From NCBI GenBank assembly GCA_932182025.1, contig CAKNXK010000004.1:18828-82827 (forward strand): a DNA stretch of 64,000 bases, written 5' to 3'. The position numbers were made by a program, and so were the translations under genes. Positions 16,686 to 24,367 of the stretch are shown piece by piece (position 1 is the first letter of the stretch; the number at the start of each line of letters is the position of its first letter). This stretch comes from an uncultured Candidatus Melainabacteria bacterium. Its GTDB lineage: Bacteria; Cyanobacteriota; Vampirovibrionia; Gastranaerophilales; Gastranaerophilaceae. The notes under the pieces were generated by a model that worked only from the letters and a program-made list of their open reading frames with translations, searched no databases and was not told the DNA's origin.

Positions 16686-16815
16686 TATTTTTTACGCTTT
16701 AAAATAGTAAATAGTTAAAATTGACTATTTATAATAGGTTTGGCGTTTACATAACTTAATATAAAATACTTTTAAGTACTAAATGTAAGATTTTAACAAG
16801 TTAAAATTGTAAATT

Positions 16816-17139
16816 ATGGGCATAAAAAAAGAATTAGGCAGAAAAATTAAAAATATGCGGATTTCTAAAGGTTATACGCAAGATAAATTGTCAGAGATGG
16901 TTGATATTTCGCAAAAGGCACTTAGTCGCATTGAAATAGGTGAGAATTTTGTTACAGCGGAAACTTTAGATAAATTGCTTGTCGCTTTAGAGACTACTTC
17001 GGAAGAACTTTTTGCAACCAACAACGTGAAAGAGTCTAAAGATTTAATAAAATCAATTCATCAAAATTTGGCTTTAATTGGTGAAAATTCTGAGAAATTA
17101 GAAATAATTTACAATCTCACTAAAAGTTTAATTAGGTAA
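16816..17139 (+). CDS. XRE-family HTH regulator
   Basis: A 107-residue protein with a Cro/C1-type HTH at residues 8-62 (IKNMRISKGYTQDKLSEMVDISQKALSRIE) and a helical C-terminus of about 40 residues that may dimerise. A TAAAAT box ends 8 nt before the ATG and there is no ribosome-binding site, so the mRNA is probably leaderless. It converges with and overlaps the DegT-like gene by 8 bp. Target unknown. Confidence 0.8.
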   Translation: MGIKKELGRKIKNMRISKGYTQDKLSEMVDISQKALSRIEIGENFVTAETLDKLLVALETTSEELFATNNVKESKDLIKSIHQNLALIGENSEKLEIIYNLTKSLIR

Positions 17140-17782
17140 GTGGAATGGGCACTAGCCTTCGATAAAATTTGTACTCGTTATAGCTTTTAGGCAAATTATT
17201 CCAATATCTATAAATAGTTATCCCTTTTTTTATAAATTCGTTGGCGATTTCATCGGCTTCTTTATCAGTGCTTACCAGCAATGGGTAGCAAAAAGGGCAA
17301 ATAATATTTTCGAATTTTAAAAGATTTTGACTCTTAAATCTTTCGTGGAGTTCCCAAAATCGCTCAACTCGGTTATTATCCGCTTCAAGTTCAAAATCGT
17401 CAGTACTCAGCCATAAAGTAGAGCCTGTTTTTTCAAAGAACTTGTGTTTAGCATTAAAACTTGCAAGCCCTTTGGGTTTTGAATAATAAGAATGGGCGTT
17501 GTCTATTATTATATTGGGATAAATTTTAACCAGTTTGTCTACATTATTTTCGCAAACTCCAAAGTAATTCGGGTAAAGAATATAACTTTCTTTTGGAAAT
17601 TCGCTTATGGGCATAAAATTATCATCAATATGATAGAATATTGGTTTACAACCTACTTCAAACAAGCTGTGTCTTATTACGTCGCATAGATAATAAGGAA
17701 TGAAAAGTTCCTTGATATCAAAATATTTTATTATATATTTGAGCGAATTTCTTGCTAAATCAAATTCCAATTTTTTGAACAT
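17132..17782 (-). CDS. Short DegT/DnrJ/EryC1-like aminotransferase-fold protein
   Basis: A 216-residue protein resembling sugar aminotransferases of the DegT/DnrJ/EryC1/StrS fold. The start LARNSLKYIIKYF-x-x-KELFIPYYLCDVI matches the opening of the cofactor domain; IIIDNAHSYY (D94, H97) matches the Asp/His site over the pyridine ring; FNAKHKFFEKTGSTLW places K114 near the Schiff-base lysine position. Full-length enzymes have about 370 residues, so the C-terminal half is missing or reduced. It could be an inactive or minimal homologue. A TATAAT box ends 6 nt from the ATG (leaderless). Assignment is moderate. Confidence 0.5.
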   Translation of the reverse strand: MFKKLEFDLARNSLKYIIKYFDIKELFIPYYLCDVIRHSLFEVGCKPIFYHIDDNFMPISEFPKESYILYPNYFGVCENNVDKLVKIYPNIIIDNAHSYYSKPKGLASFNAKHKFFEKTGSTLWLSTDDFELEADNNRVERFWELHERFKSQNLLKFENIICPFCYPLLVSTDKEADEIANEFIKKGITIYRYWNNLPKSYNEYKFYRRLVPIPLT

Positions 17783-17797
17783 ATCAAAATTATAACC

Positions 17798-17823
17798 AAA
17801 AAAAAGAGCCTGATTAGAGGCTC
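17798..17823 (-). terminator. Minus-strand intrinsic terminator upstream of the DegT-like gene
   Basis: On the minus strand GAGCC-N8-GGCTC is followed by eight T. It lies between the tuf promoter region and the DegT-like start, so it would stop minus-strand transcripts arriving from the tuf side, or serve as an attenuator. Confidence 0.7.
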
Positions 17824-17939
17824 GTTGGAATTAAGAATAGCTGGAAGTATGAAAAAGATTTAATACTTATATTTAACTTGAAGAATGCGTTTTCCGCTAT
17901 CGCATAAGTGGCTAGTTTTTGTTAACCGTTATTATAATA

Positions 17940-17967
17940 TTGACAATATTTCTTGAGATACTACAAT
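17940..17967 (+). promoter_or_regulatory. Sigma-70-type promoter of tuf
   Basis: TTGACA (17940-17945), 16 nt, TACAAT (17962-17967). Predicted start near 17974 gives a leader of about 50 nt; AAGGAGAT lies about 7 nt before the tuf ATG. Confidence 0.75.
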
Positions 17968-18025
17968 GGGATATATAACTAGTAAGTTAACGTAGTATAT
18001 TTAATCAAAGAAGGAGATTAATCTC

Positions 18026-19234
18026 ATGGCACGTGAAAAGTATGAACGTACGAAACCGCACGTTAACGTAGGTACAGTAGGCCACGTTGACCACGGTAAA
18101 ACAACATTAACTGCTGCAATCACAGGTTGTATGGCAGCTGCTGGTAAAGCACAAGCAAAGAAATTTGATGAAATCGATGCTGCTCCAGAAGAAAAAGCAA
18201 GAGGTATAACCATCTCTACTGCTCACGTAGAATATGAAACAGATGCTCGTCACTACGCACACGTAGACTGCCCAGGCCACGCTGACTATGTTAAAAACAT
18301 GATCACTGGTGCTGCTCAAATGGACGGTGCTATCCTTGTAGTTGCTGCTACAGACGGTGCAATGCCTCAAACTCGTGAACACATCCTACTTGCAAGACAA
18401 GTTGGTGTTCCTAACCTTGTTGTATTCTTAAACAAATGCGATATGGTTGACGATCCAGAATTATTAGAATTAGTTGAAATGGAAGTTAGAGAACTTCTTT
18501 CTTCATACGAATTCGATGGTGACAACATTCCATTCATCCACGGTTCAGCTCTTAAAGCTTTAGAAGCTGTTCAAGCTAACGGCAACATTCAACGTGGTGA
18601 AGACAAATGGGTTGACAAAATTTGGGAATTGATGGATGCTATCGATTCTTACTTCCCAACTCCAGAACGTGACTTAGACAAACCATTCTTGATGCCAGTT
18701 GAAGACGTATTCTCTATCACAGGTCGTGGTACAGTTGCTACTGGTAGAGTAGAACGTGGTATTGTTAAAGTTGGTGACGAAGTTGAATTAGTTGGTTTAG
18801 GCGAAACTAAGAAAACAACTGTAACAGGTGTTGAAATGTTCAGAAAATCACTTGACCAAGGTCAAGCTGGTGACAACGTTGGTGCTTTGTTACGTGGTGT
18901 TGATAAAACTGAAATTCAAAGAGGTCAAGTTCTTTGTAAACCAGGTTCAATCAAACCTCACACAAAATTCACTGCTAACGTTTACGTTCTAACAAAAGAC
19001 GAAGGTGGACGTCACACTCCATTCTTCCCTGGATACAGACCACAATTCTATATCAGAACAACTGACGTTACTGGTTCAATCAAATTCGAAGGCGAAATGG
19101 TAATGCCTGGTGATAACGTAGTTATGGACGTTGAACTTATCAACCCAGTAGCTATCGAACAAGGTATGAGATTCGCTATCCGTGAAGGTGGTAGAACAGT
19201 TGGTGCTGGTGTTGTAGATAAAATTGTTGAATAA
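18026..19234 (+). CDS. tuf: Elongation factor Tu
   Basis: A 402-residue GTPase that delivers aminoacyl-tRNA to the ribosome. G1 is GHVDHGKTTL (19-28), followed by DCPGHADYVKNMITGAAQMDGAIL and NKCDMVD. Domain II and III motifs (TGRGTVATGRVERG, PGDNVVMDVELI) are intact. There is a short insertion (SLDQ-type loop region and ETKKTT) but nothing outside family range. Stand-alone gene with its own sigma-70 promoter and terminator. Strong codon bias. Confidence 0.98.
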   Translation: MAREKYERTKPHVNVGTVGHVDHGKTTLTAAITGCMAAAGKAQAKKFDEIDAAPEEKARGITISTAHVEYETDARHYAHVDCPGHADYVKNMITGAAQMDGAILVVAATDGAMPQTREHILLARQVGVPNLVVFLNKCDMVDDPELLELVEMEVRELLSSYEFDGDNIPFIHGSALKALEAVQANGNIQRGEDKWVDKIWELMDAIDSYFPTPERDLDKPFLMPVEDVFSITGRGTVATGRVERGIVKVGDEVELVGLGETKKTTVTGVEMFRKSLDQGQAGDNVGALLRGVDKTEIQRGQVLCKPGSIKPHTKFTANVYVLTKDEGGRHTPFFPGYRPQFYIRTTDVTGSIKFEGEMVMPGDNVVMDVELINPVAIEQGMRFAIREGGRTVGAGVVDKIVE

Positions 19235-19259
19235 TTTTTGATACAATAGATAGTTATAA

Positions 19260-19295
19260 GAAGACCTGATTCTTTTATGAGTCAGGTCTTCTTTG
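19260..19295 (+). terminator. Intrinsic terminator of tuf
   Basis: GAAGACCTGA / TCAGGTCTTC stem (19260-19291) followed by TTTG, 25 bp after the tuf stop. The U-run is short. Confidence 0.8.
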
Positions 19296-19351
19296 TGCTG
19301 ATCACTCTATCCAAACCCTTTCTGGATGGGCTGGGGTGATATTGTTATGGT

Positions 19352-19504
19352 TTATATTAACAAATAATTTTGTTCAGTATTTTGGATAAAAGTACGTTTA
19401 TAACTTTCCGGAATTGTAATCTTTACATATTCTTCCTTTTTCCTTAGTCCGCTCAAGCCTATGATTAAATTGTCATGGTTGAAAAATTTTTTGATGAATT
19501 TCAT
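19352..19504 (-). CDS. 50-residue small protein, function unknown
   Basis: A complete small frame on the minus strand: starts MKFIKKFFNHDNLI, has a basic, amphipathic N-terminus, a central GLRKKEEYVKITIP and ends QNYLLI. GAAAGG lies 8 nt before the ATG and a TATTAT box at 19530-19535 fits a minus-strand promoter. It lies in the otherwise empty 340-bp spacer between tuf and the DUF1858 gene. The good start signals make a real small protein plausible; no family is recognised. Confidence 0.5.
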   Translation of the reverse strand: MKFIKKFFNHDNLIIGLSGLRKKEEYVKITIPESYKRTFIQNTEQNYLLI

Positions 19505-19525
19505 GTTTAAAACCTTTCGTTTGTG

Positions 19526-19534
19526 TGATATAAT
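19526..19534 (+). promoter_or_regulatory. Extended -10 promoter (TGATATAAT)
   Basis: TG-A-TATAAT 41 nt before the DUF1858 gene start. It overlaps the probable minus-strand -10 (19530-19535) of the 50-residue ORF, so the two promoters may exclude each other. Confidence 0.55.
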
Positions 19535-19575
19535 ACGTTTAAGGATTTTTAGAATATTGTCAAGAAAGGGGAATT

Positions 19576-19776
19576 ATGGCTAAAGTAACAAAAGATATGG
19601 GAATTTTAGATATTGTTCAGCAACATCCTGAAGCAATTGAAGTTTTTCAAAAATATGGCATGGGTTGTTTAGGCTGTGCAGCTGCTAGATTTGAGAACCT
19701 TGAAGCTGGTGCTAAGGTTCATGGTTTTGATCCTGATCAGATGGTTGCTGATATTAATGCGCTTATTGCTGAATAG
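19576..19776 (+). CDS. DUF1858 domain protein
   Basis: A 66-residue protein that is one DUF1858 domain: MGILDIVQQHPEAIEVFQKYGMGCLGCAAARFE. The conserved GMxCxxC motif (C55-type pair in GCLGC) may bind metal or form a redox disulfide; the domain is common beside hybrid-cluster and ScdA-like proteins in anaerobes. AAAGGGG lies 6 nt before the ATG. It is followed after 19 bp by the NfeD/SPFH pair and is probably co-transcribed with it. Confidence 0.8.
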   Translation: MAKVTKDMGILDIVQQHPEAIEVFQKYGMGCLGCAAARFENLEAGAKVHGFDPDQMVADINALIAE

Positions 19777-19795
19777 ATGATAAAAGGAGAGTTTT

Positions 19796-20218
19796 ATGCA
19801 CTTATGGGAATTATTGGGGATAGTTGGGATTGCATTCCTTATTTTGGAAATGTTTACGCCTAGCATGTTCTTTTTGAATTTTTCGTTAGCAGCTTTTATA
19901 ACTGCTGTTATTTCTGTTTATACAAAAAATCCGTACACTCTTGTTATCACTTTTTTTGTATTTTCATTTGTAAGTTTTGTATTCTTAAGACCAATTTTGG
20001 TTAAGCGTTTTTGTAAAAGCAAAGAAACCGGATTGGAGAATAAATATATTGGAAAATTGGCAAAAGCAGAAGAAGATATTACAGAAGCAGCAGGTTCTAT
20101 CTCTATTTATGGTGAAAGATGGGATGCTAGAAGTGAGAATGGTTGTTTTATAGTCAAAGGTTCCGAGGTAAAAATTATTAGAAATGAAAGCATAATTATG
20201 TATGTAGAGGGAGTTTAA
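19796..20218 (+). CDS. NfeD-like membrane protein
   Basis: A 140-residue protein with two or three N-terminal TM helices (about 6-70: LLGIVGIAFLILEMFTPSMFF, FSLAAFITAVISVY, YTLVITFFVFSFVSFVFL) and a C-terminal OB-fold-like domain (YIGKLAKAEEDI ... GCFIVKGSEVKII). This is the short NfeD type that partners an SPFH protein encoded next to it. Its stop codon abuts the next start (TAATG), so expression is coupled. Confidence 0.8.
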   Translation: MHLWELLGIVGIAFLILEMFTPSMFFLNFSLAAFITAVISVYTKNPYTLVITFFVFSFVSFVFLRPILVKRFCKSKETGLENKYIGKLAKAEEDITEAAGSISIYGERWDARSENGCFIVKGSEVKIIRNESIIMYVEGV

Positions 20219-21192
20219 TGATGATTACATTTTTTATTTTCTTAATTGCGTTAGCAATTTTATTTGTATTTAAAGGAGTTATTATTGTTCAACAGGCGGA
20301 AGTTGTTATTGTTGAAAGATTGGGTAAGTTTGATAGAGTTCTTCAATCCGGTTTCAACTTTATTATACCTGTTATTGAAGCTCCTCGTGCGATTGATTGG
20401 AAGACTGTTCAAAAAGGATTTGACGGTTCAACTTATTCAATTATTCAAAAGAAAACAAAAATCGACTTAAGAGAAGCTGTTTATGATTTTCCTCGTCAAA
20501 ACGTAATTACAAAAGATAACGTTTCAATTAGTATTAATGCACTTTTATATTTCCAAATTGTTGATCCTAAATCAGCTGTTTACGAAATTCAGAATTTGCC
20601 GGAAGCGATTGAAAAGCTTACTCAAACAAACTTAAGAAACCTTGTGGGGCAGCTTGATTTGGATGAATCTTTAGTTTCAAGAGATAAAATTAACCATGAA
20701 TTAAGAGCAATTTTGGACGATGCTACTAATAAATGGGGTGTAAAAGTTAATCGTGTTGAGTTGCAAGACATTATTCCTCCTAGTGATATTCAATCAGCTA
20801 TGGAAAAACAAATGAAGGCTGAACGTGACAGACGTGCTGCAATCTTAGAAGCAGAAGGTTTGAAAAAATCTGCTGTTCTTAAAGCTGAAGGTGAAAAAGA
20901 AGCTGCAATTAATCGTGCAGAAGGTGATAAACAGGCAAATATCTTGAGAGCTGAAGGTGTTGCTCAAGCAAGAATTCTCGAAGCTGATGGTGAAAAAGAA
21001 GCTATTCAAAGAATTATTGGTGCTCTTGCAGATAAAGGTCAACCTGATAAATACTTGATTGCTATGAAATATCTTGAAACAATGAAGACTATGACAAGCG
21101 GAAAGGATAACAAAATTGTTTACATGCCTTATGAAGCAACAGGAATATTAAGTTCTGTTGACGGTATTAAACAAATGTTTGGGGGTAAATAA
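20218..21192 (+). CDS. SPFH/Band 7 protein (stomatin/QmcA-like)
   Basis: A 324-residue protein with an N-terminal TM (about 2-22), the SPFH domain (VIVERLGKFDRVLQSGFNFIIPVIE ... FPRQNVITKDNVSISINALLYFQI), and a long Ala/Glu/Lys coiled coil (AERDRRAAILEAEGLKKSAVLKAEGEKEAAINRAEG). Such proteins assemble into large membrane-associated cages or microdomains and work with NfeD partners, here encoded immediately upstream with a 1-bp overlap. Function in membrane quality control is family knowledge. Confidence 0.88.
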   Translation: MMITFFIFLIALAILFVFKGVIIVQQAEVVIVERLGKFDRVLQSGFNFIIPVIEAPRAIDWKTVQKGFDGSTYSIIQKKTKIDLREAVYDFPRQNVITKDNVSISINALLYFQIVDPKSAVYEIQNLPEAIEKLTQTNLRNLVGQLDLDESLVSRDKINHELRAILDDATNKWGVKVNRVELQDIIPPSDIQSAMEKQMKAERDRRAAILEAEGLKKSAVLKAEGEKEAAINRAEGDKQANILRAEGVAQARILEADGEKEAIQRIIGALADKGQPDKYLIAMKYLETMKTMTSGKDNKIVYMPYEATGILSSVDGIKQMFGGK

Positions 21193-21198
21193 GGGTTG

Positions 21199-21207
21199 TG
21201 ATATAAT
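21199..21207 (+). promoter_or_regulatory. Extended -10 promoter (TGATATAAT)
   Basis: TG-A-TATAAT, 35 nt before the ATG of the small exported protein. AAAGGGA serves as ribosome-binding site. Confidence 0.55.
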
Positions 21208-21242
21208 ATATCTATCTTCCAAGAATATAGAAAGGGATTATT

Positions 21243-21599
21243 ATGAAAAAAGGAATATGTTTAGCTTTATTACTTGCAGGATTTGCTACAACTGCATTTG
21301 CATATAACTATGATACAAATTTGCCATTGCCTGGTAAATCAATTGCTGATACAAAATTACAGCAAGATTCTTTGTTTACGGTTTATATGTTTGCGCACAG
21401 AGTTGCAGCTGCTGATTGCCAAAACTTTGCTATAACTGATACACAAGTATCAAAGCCAAAGGTTGATAACAAATGGCAGGAAGTTTGGACTGTTCAAGCT
21501 TGTTCAAAATCGGCTAATATTCCTGTTAATTTTGAACTTAAACCTGAGGGTGCGAGTTACGCAATTGACCCTATGGGTGTAAGAGTTATTACAAAATAG
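21243..21599 (+). CDS. Small exported protein, function unknown
   Basis: A 118-residue protein with a signal peptide (MKKGICLALLLAGFATTAFA) and a compact mature domain of about 98 residues with two cysteines (ADCQNF and VQACSK) that could pair. It has its own promoter and terminator. No family recognised; likely periplasmic. Confidence 0.65.
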   Translation: MKKGICLALLLAGFATTAFAYNYDTNLPLPGKSIADTKLQQDSLFTVYMFAHRVAAADCQNFAITDTQVSKPKVDNKWQEVWTVQACSKSANIPVNFELKPEGASYAIDPMGVRVITK

Positions 21600-21603
21600 T
21601 AAT

Positions 21604-21629
21604 AAAAGCGGGTTTTAAGCCCGCTTTTT
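21604..21629 (+). terminator. Intrinsic terminator
   Basis: AAAAGCGGG / CCCGCTTTT stem with a 7-nt loop and a T-run, just after the small exported protein gene. Confidence 0.88.
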
Positions 21630-21641
21630 ATTAGGAGGATT

Positions 21642-22982
21642 ATGATTAAATTTGGAACAGATGGCTGGAGAGCTATTTTAGGTGAAGACTTTACTGCTGA
21701 AAACGTAGAAAGAGTGACTTTGGCTATTGGAAAATATGTATTTGATACATTTGGCTTTGACAAGCCTGTTATTATTGGTTATGACCCGCGCAGAATGGCC
21801 GATGAGTATGCTGAATTAACAGCAAATCTCTTGTATCAAAAAGGGTTTAATGTAAAATTATCAGAGCGTGTTGTTCCAACTCCGGTATTGGCTTATAATG
21901 CTAAACAATTGAATGCTTGTGCTATTATGTTTACTGCTTCTCATAATCCTCCTGAGTATTTGGGTATGAAGTTTATTCCTGATTATGCGGGGCCTGCTAC
22001 ATCTGAGATTACGGATAAGATTGTTGAAAATCTTGATAAAGAATATGAATTTGGGCAAAATGGTTCTTTAGAGAAAGTTGATTTTATGCCGGTTTATCAT
22101 GAGCACTTAAAGACTTTAATTGATTTCGATAAGATAAGTGGTGAAAATGTTATATTTGACGGTTTATATTCTGCCTCAATCGGATATTTTGATAAGCTTG
22201 TTGATGTAAAGAAGACTCTTCACATGGAACATGATGTAAACTTTGGTGGCGGGATGCCTGATCCGAAACCTAAATATTTAAAAGAATTGATTGAAATGGT
22301 TAAGGCAAATCCTAATACCATTGGTGTTGCAAATGACGGTGATGCGGATAGATTTGGTGTTGTTAATGAAAAAGGAGAGTATGTTTCACCGAACGAAATT
22401 ATTGCAATTTTGTTGAAGTACCTGCTTTCAAAAGGATTTAAAGGTGCTGTTGTTAAGACAGTAGGTTCAAGTCTTTTGATTGACAATGTTGCAAAAAAAC
22501 TAGGCGTTGATGTTATTGAAACTGCTGTCGGGTTCAAACATGTTGGTGAGGCAATGCGCTTAAATGAGGTTATTATTGGCGGAGAAGAATCCGGAGGTTT
22601 GAGTATTTCCGGTCATATACCGGAAAAAGACGGTTTGATTGCAAACCTTCTAATTATGGAAGCTATGGCTGTTACCGGTAAAAAACTGATTGAACTTCAA
22701 GAAGAGATATATGAGCTTGCAGGATGCAAATTCTATACAGATAGAATTGATTTAAGAACAGAGGATGTTGAGCCGATTTTAGAACATTTTAAAACTCTAA
22801 AGAATTTGGGTGAGTATGAGGTTACAAATATTGACTTAAAGGACGGAGTGAAGTTAATGTTTGGTGATAAAACCAAAATTTTGGTTCGTCCTAGCGGTAC
22901 AGAACCTCTTTTAAGAATTTATTTTGAAACAGATAGTTTAGAAAAGCTTGAAAGTCTTAAATTGACAGCAGTACAAAAATAG
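21642..22982 (+). CDS. Alpha-D-phosphohexomutase (phosphoglucomutase/phosphomannomutase family)
   Basis: A 446-residue phosphohexomutase. Features: FGTDGWR at the N-terminus, the phosphoserine loop TASHNPPEYLGMK with S100, the metal loop NDGDADRFG, the sugar-specificity loop GGEESGGLS, and the phosphate-binding RPSGTEPLLRI near the C-terminus. It interconverts hexose 1- and 6-phosphates for glycogen or envelope sugars; GEESGG favours glucose/mannose over glucosamine, but this is not proof. Strong ribosome-binding site (TTAGGAGGATT). Confidence 0.9.
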   Translation: MIKFGTDGWRAILGEDFTAENVERVTLAIGKYVFDTFGFDKPVIIGYDPRRMADEYAELTANLLYQKGFNVKLSERVVPTPVLAYNAKQLNACAIMFTASHNPPEYLGMKFIPDYAGPATSEITDKIVENLDKEYEFGQNGSLEKVDFMPVYHEHLKTLIDFDKISGENVIFDGLYSASIGYFDKLVDVKKTLHMEHDVNFGGGMPDPKPKYLKELIEMVKANPNTIGVANDGDADRFGVVNEKGEYVSPNEIIAILLKYLLSKGFKGAVVKTVGSSLLIDNVAKKLGVDVIETAVGFKHVGEAMRLNEVIIGGEESGGLSISGHIPEKDGLIANLLIMEAMAVTGKKLIELQEEIYELAGCKFYTDRIDLRTEDVEPILEHFKTLKNLGEYEVTNIDLKDGVKLMFGDKTKILVRPSGTEPLLRIYFETDSLEKLESLKLTAVQK

Positions 22983-23017
22983 TTTAAAATTAAAGATATA
23001 TTTAGAGAGGATAGCAT

Positions 23018-23362
23018 ATGCCAAATACAGATTCAATGCCCGTTGAGGTAATTATTTTAACAGAAAATAACGATATTAAAGGAACAGTATATGTTTCTAA
23101 AAGTATTGCTGAAAATAGACAGTTAACAGAACTTTTGAATAACAAGGACCGCAGATTCTTAGCTGTAACTAATGTTGAAATTTATGCAAAAAATTCTAAC
23201 CAACCTCCAAAAAGATATGAATTCTTAGAAATTCACATGGATTCAATTTTGATGATTCATCCAACATCTCAAGCTTTATTTAAAGAAACTCCTAAAACTC
23301 AGGAAGATATTGCAAGATTTAGAGAGTTAAGAGCAAAATTGAACCAAACTAAACCGTTTTAA
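23018..23362 (+). CDS. Conserved small protein of unknown function next to PilZ gene
   Basis: A 114-residue soluble protein beginning VEVIILTENNDIKGTVYVS and containing LLNNKDRRFLAVTNVEIY. It looks like a small beta-rich domain. AGAGAGGAT precedes the ATG. It sits 20 bp before the PilZ gene and so probably belongs to the same transcript. Similar small proteins are found near motility or surface genes in related bacteria, but I cannot assign a function. Confidence 0.6.
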   Translation: MPNTDSMPVEVIILTENNDIKGTVYVSKSIAENRQLTELLNNKDRRFLAVTNVEIYAKNSNQPPKRYEFLEIHMDSILMIHPTSQALFKETPKTQEDIARFRELRAKLNQTKPF

Positions 23363-23382
23363 GAGCTGCAGGGGAGTGTTTT

Positions 23383-24033
23383 ATGCAGAATAATATTTTA
23401 AGAGAATCTAATATAACTAAAATTTATCTTATATACATTTTGCCAAATGGTATAAAGAAAAAAGTGAATGTTTCGCTTCGTTATATGGGTGATAAGGAAT
23501 GTTATTTTGTAGGTACTGTTTTACCAAATTTTGTTAAACCAAAACGCAAATCTCCTTTGGAGATTATTGTGTATACTTCTGACGGGACTTATAGAGCAAA
23601 TGTTAAAATTCTTGATACAAATGTCGGTCTTAATGAAATTATGTATCAGGCAGAACTTCCTAAAACTTGGAATTTTACGCAATTAAGACAAGGAAGTAGA
23701 AAAAATGTTGCCTTACCTGGATCTTTAAAATTTAATGACGGGCATGAAATTCAGTTTGAAACATTTGATTTGTCTGTAGGCGGGTTTTCGTTCTTTACAA
23801 ATGAAAAAATCTCTACAATTTATCAGCGATTTTCAGCAATTGGAACATTAGAGTTCCCGGCTGAACTTTTATTAAATTATCCTGATAAGAAACTTGTTAC
23901 AGAGGTAAAGTTTGTACGTAATCAAGAAGAAGTTGAAGGAGAATTTGGAAAAGCTTTCTATGCGTTGAAATTTGTGCAGTTAACTCCTGATGAGACAATG
24001 ATTTTAAAGAATTATCTTTTAAGTTTAGAATAA
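23383..24033 (+). CDS. PilZ-domain c-di-GMP receptor (YcgR-like)
   Basis: A 216-residue protein with an N-terminal YcgR-like beta domain (about 10-95) and a C-terminal PilZ domain. Both c-di-GMP contacts are visible: R102-Q-G-S-R106 (RxxxR) and D129-L-S-V-G-G134 ([D/N]xSxxG). YcgR-type proteins slow the flagellar motor when c-di-GMP is high. With the sigma-28 promoter and the Maf-like gene this supports a motile organism. Confidence 0.82.
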   Translation: MQNNILRESNITKIYLIYILPNGIKKKVNVSLRYMGDKECYFVGTVLPNFVKPKRKSPLEIIVYTSDGTYRANVKILDTNVGLNEIMYQAELPKTWNFTQLRQGSRKNVALPGSLKFNDGHEIQFETFDLSVGGFSFFTNEKISTIYQRFSAIGTLEFPAELLLNYPDKKLVTEVKFVRNQEEVEGEFGKAFYALKFVQLTPDETMILKNYLLSLE

Positions 24034-24095
24034 TTGTATTTGACTTTGGGGAAAAAAGAGCTAATAATATTGTATACATAGTCGAAGGTGTATAA

Positions 24096-24344
24096 ATGAA
24101 ACTTATTAATAGAATGAAAGTATTTGAACAAAAATATGTGTTTTTGAGATGGGCAACAGGGGCTGAATATGGAAAAGTTGTCTATGTTGGAGATGATTAT
24201 ATCGAGTTTAATATTATCGACATAGATACTATGGAATACAGAGAGACTGTTATTATTAATTCTCAGCTTATTCTTGAGGCTGTCTTTGGAGGCCCTGATA
24301 TTTCGCGTATAATTGCAGAAATATCTTCAATGATTGAAGGTTAG
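24096..24344 (+). CDS. Small conserved protein, function unknown
   Basis: An 82-residue soluble protein (FLRWATGAEYGKVVYVGDDYIEFNIID, then an amphipathic C-terminal helix with a GGPDISRII motif). Beta-rich N-terminus, possibly Sm-like or PRC-like in size, but I do not recognise the family. GAAGGTG lies before the ATG. A TTGACT box with a plausible TAATAT -10 lies in the 62-bp spacer after the PilZ gene. Confidence 0.58.
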   Translation: MKLINRMKVFEQKYVFLRWATGAEYGKVVYVGDDYIEFNIIDIDTMEYRETVIINSQLILEAVFGGPDISRIIAEISSMIEG

Positions 24345-24367
24345 TATATTTGTAGTATAATTTCTTT

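Noticed and set aside
16256..16702. Plus-strand 148-residue frame opposite the glycine-zipper gene
   Set aside because: No start signals, composition of a reverse-strand shadow, and the minus-strand gene has a promoter and sensible protein.
19309..19327. ATCCA-N9-TGGAT hairpin after tuf as a second terminator
   Set aside because: Only a 5-bp stem and no T-run on either strand.
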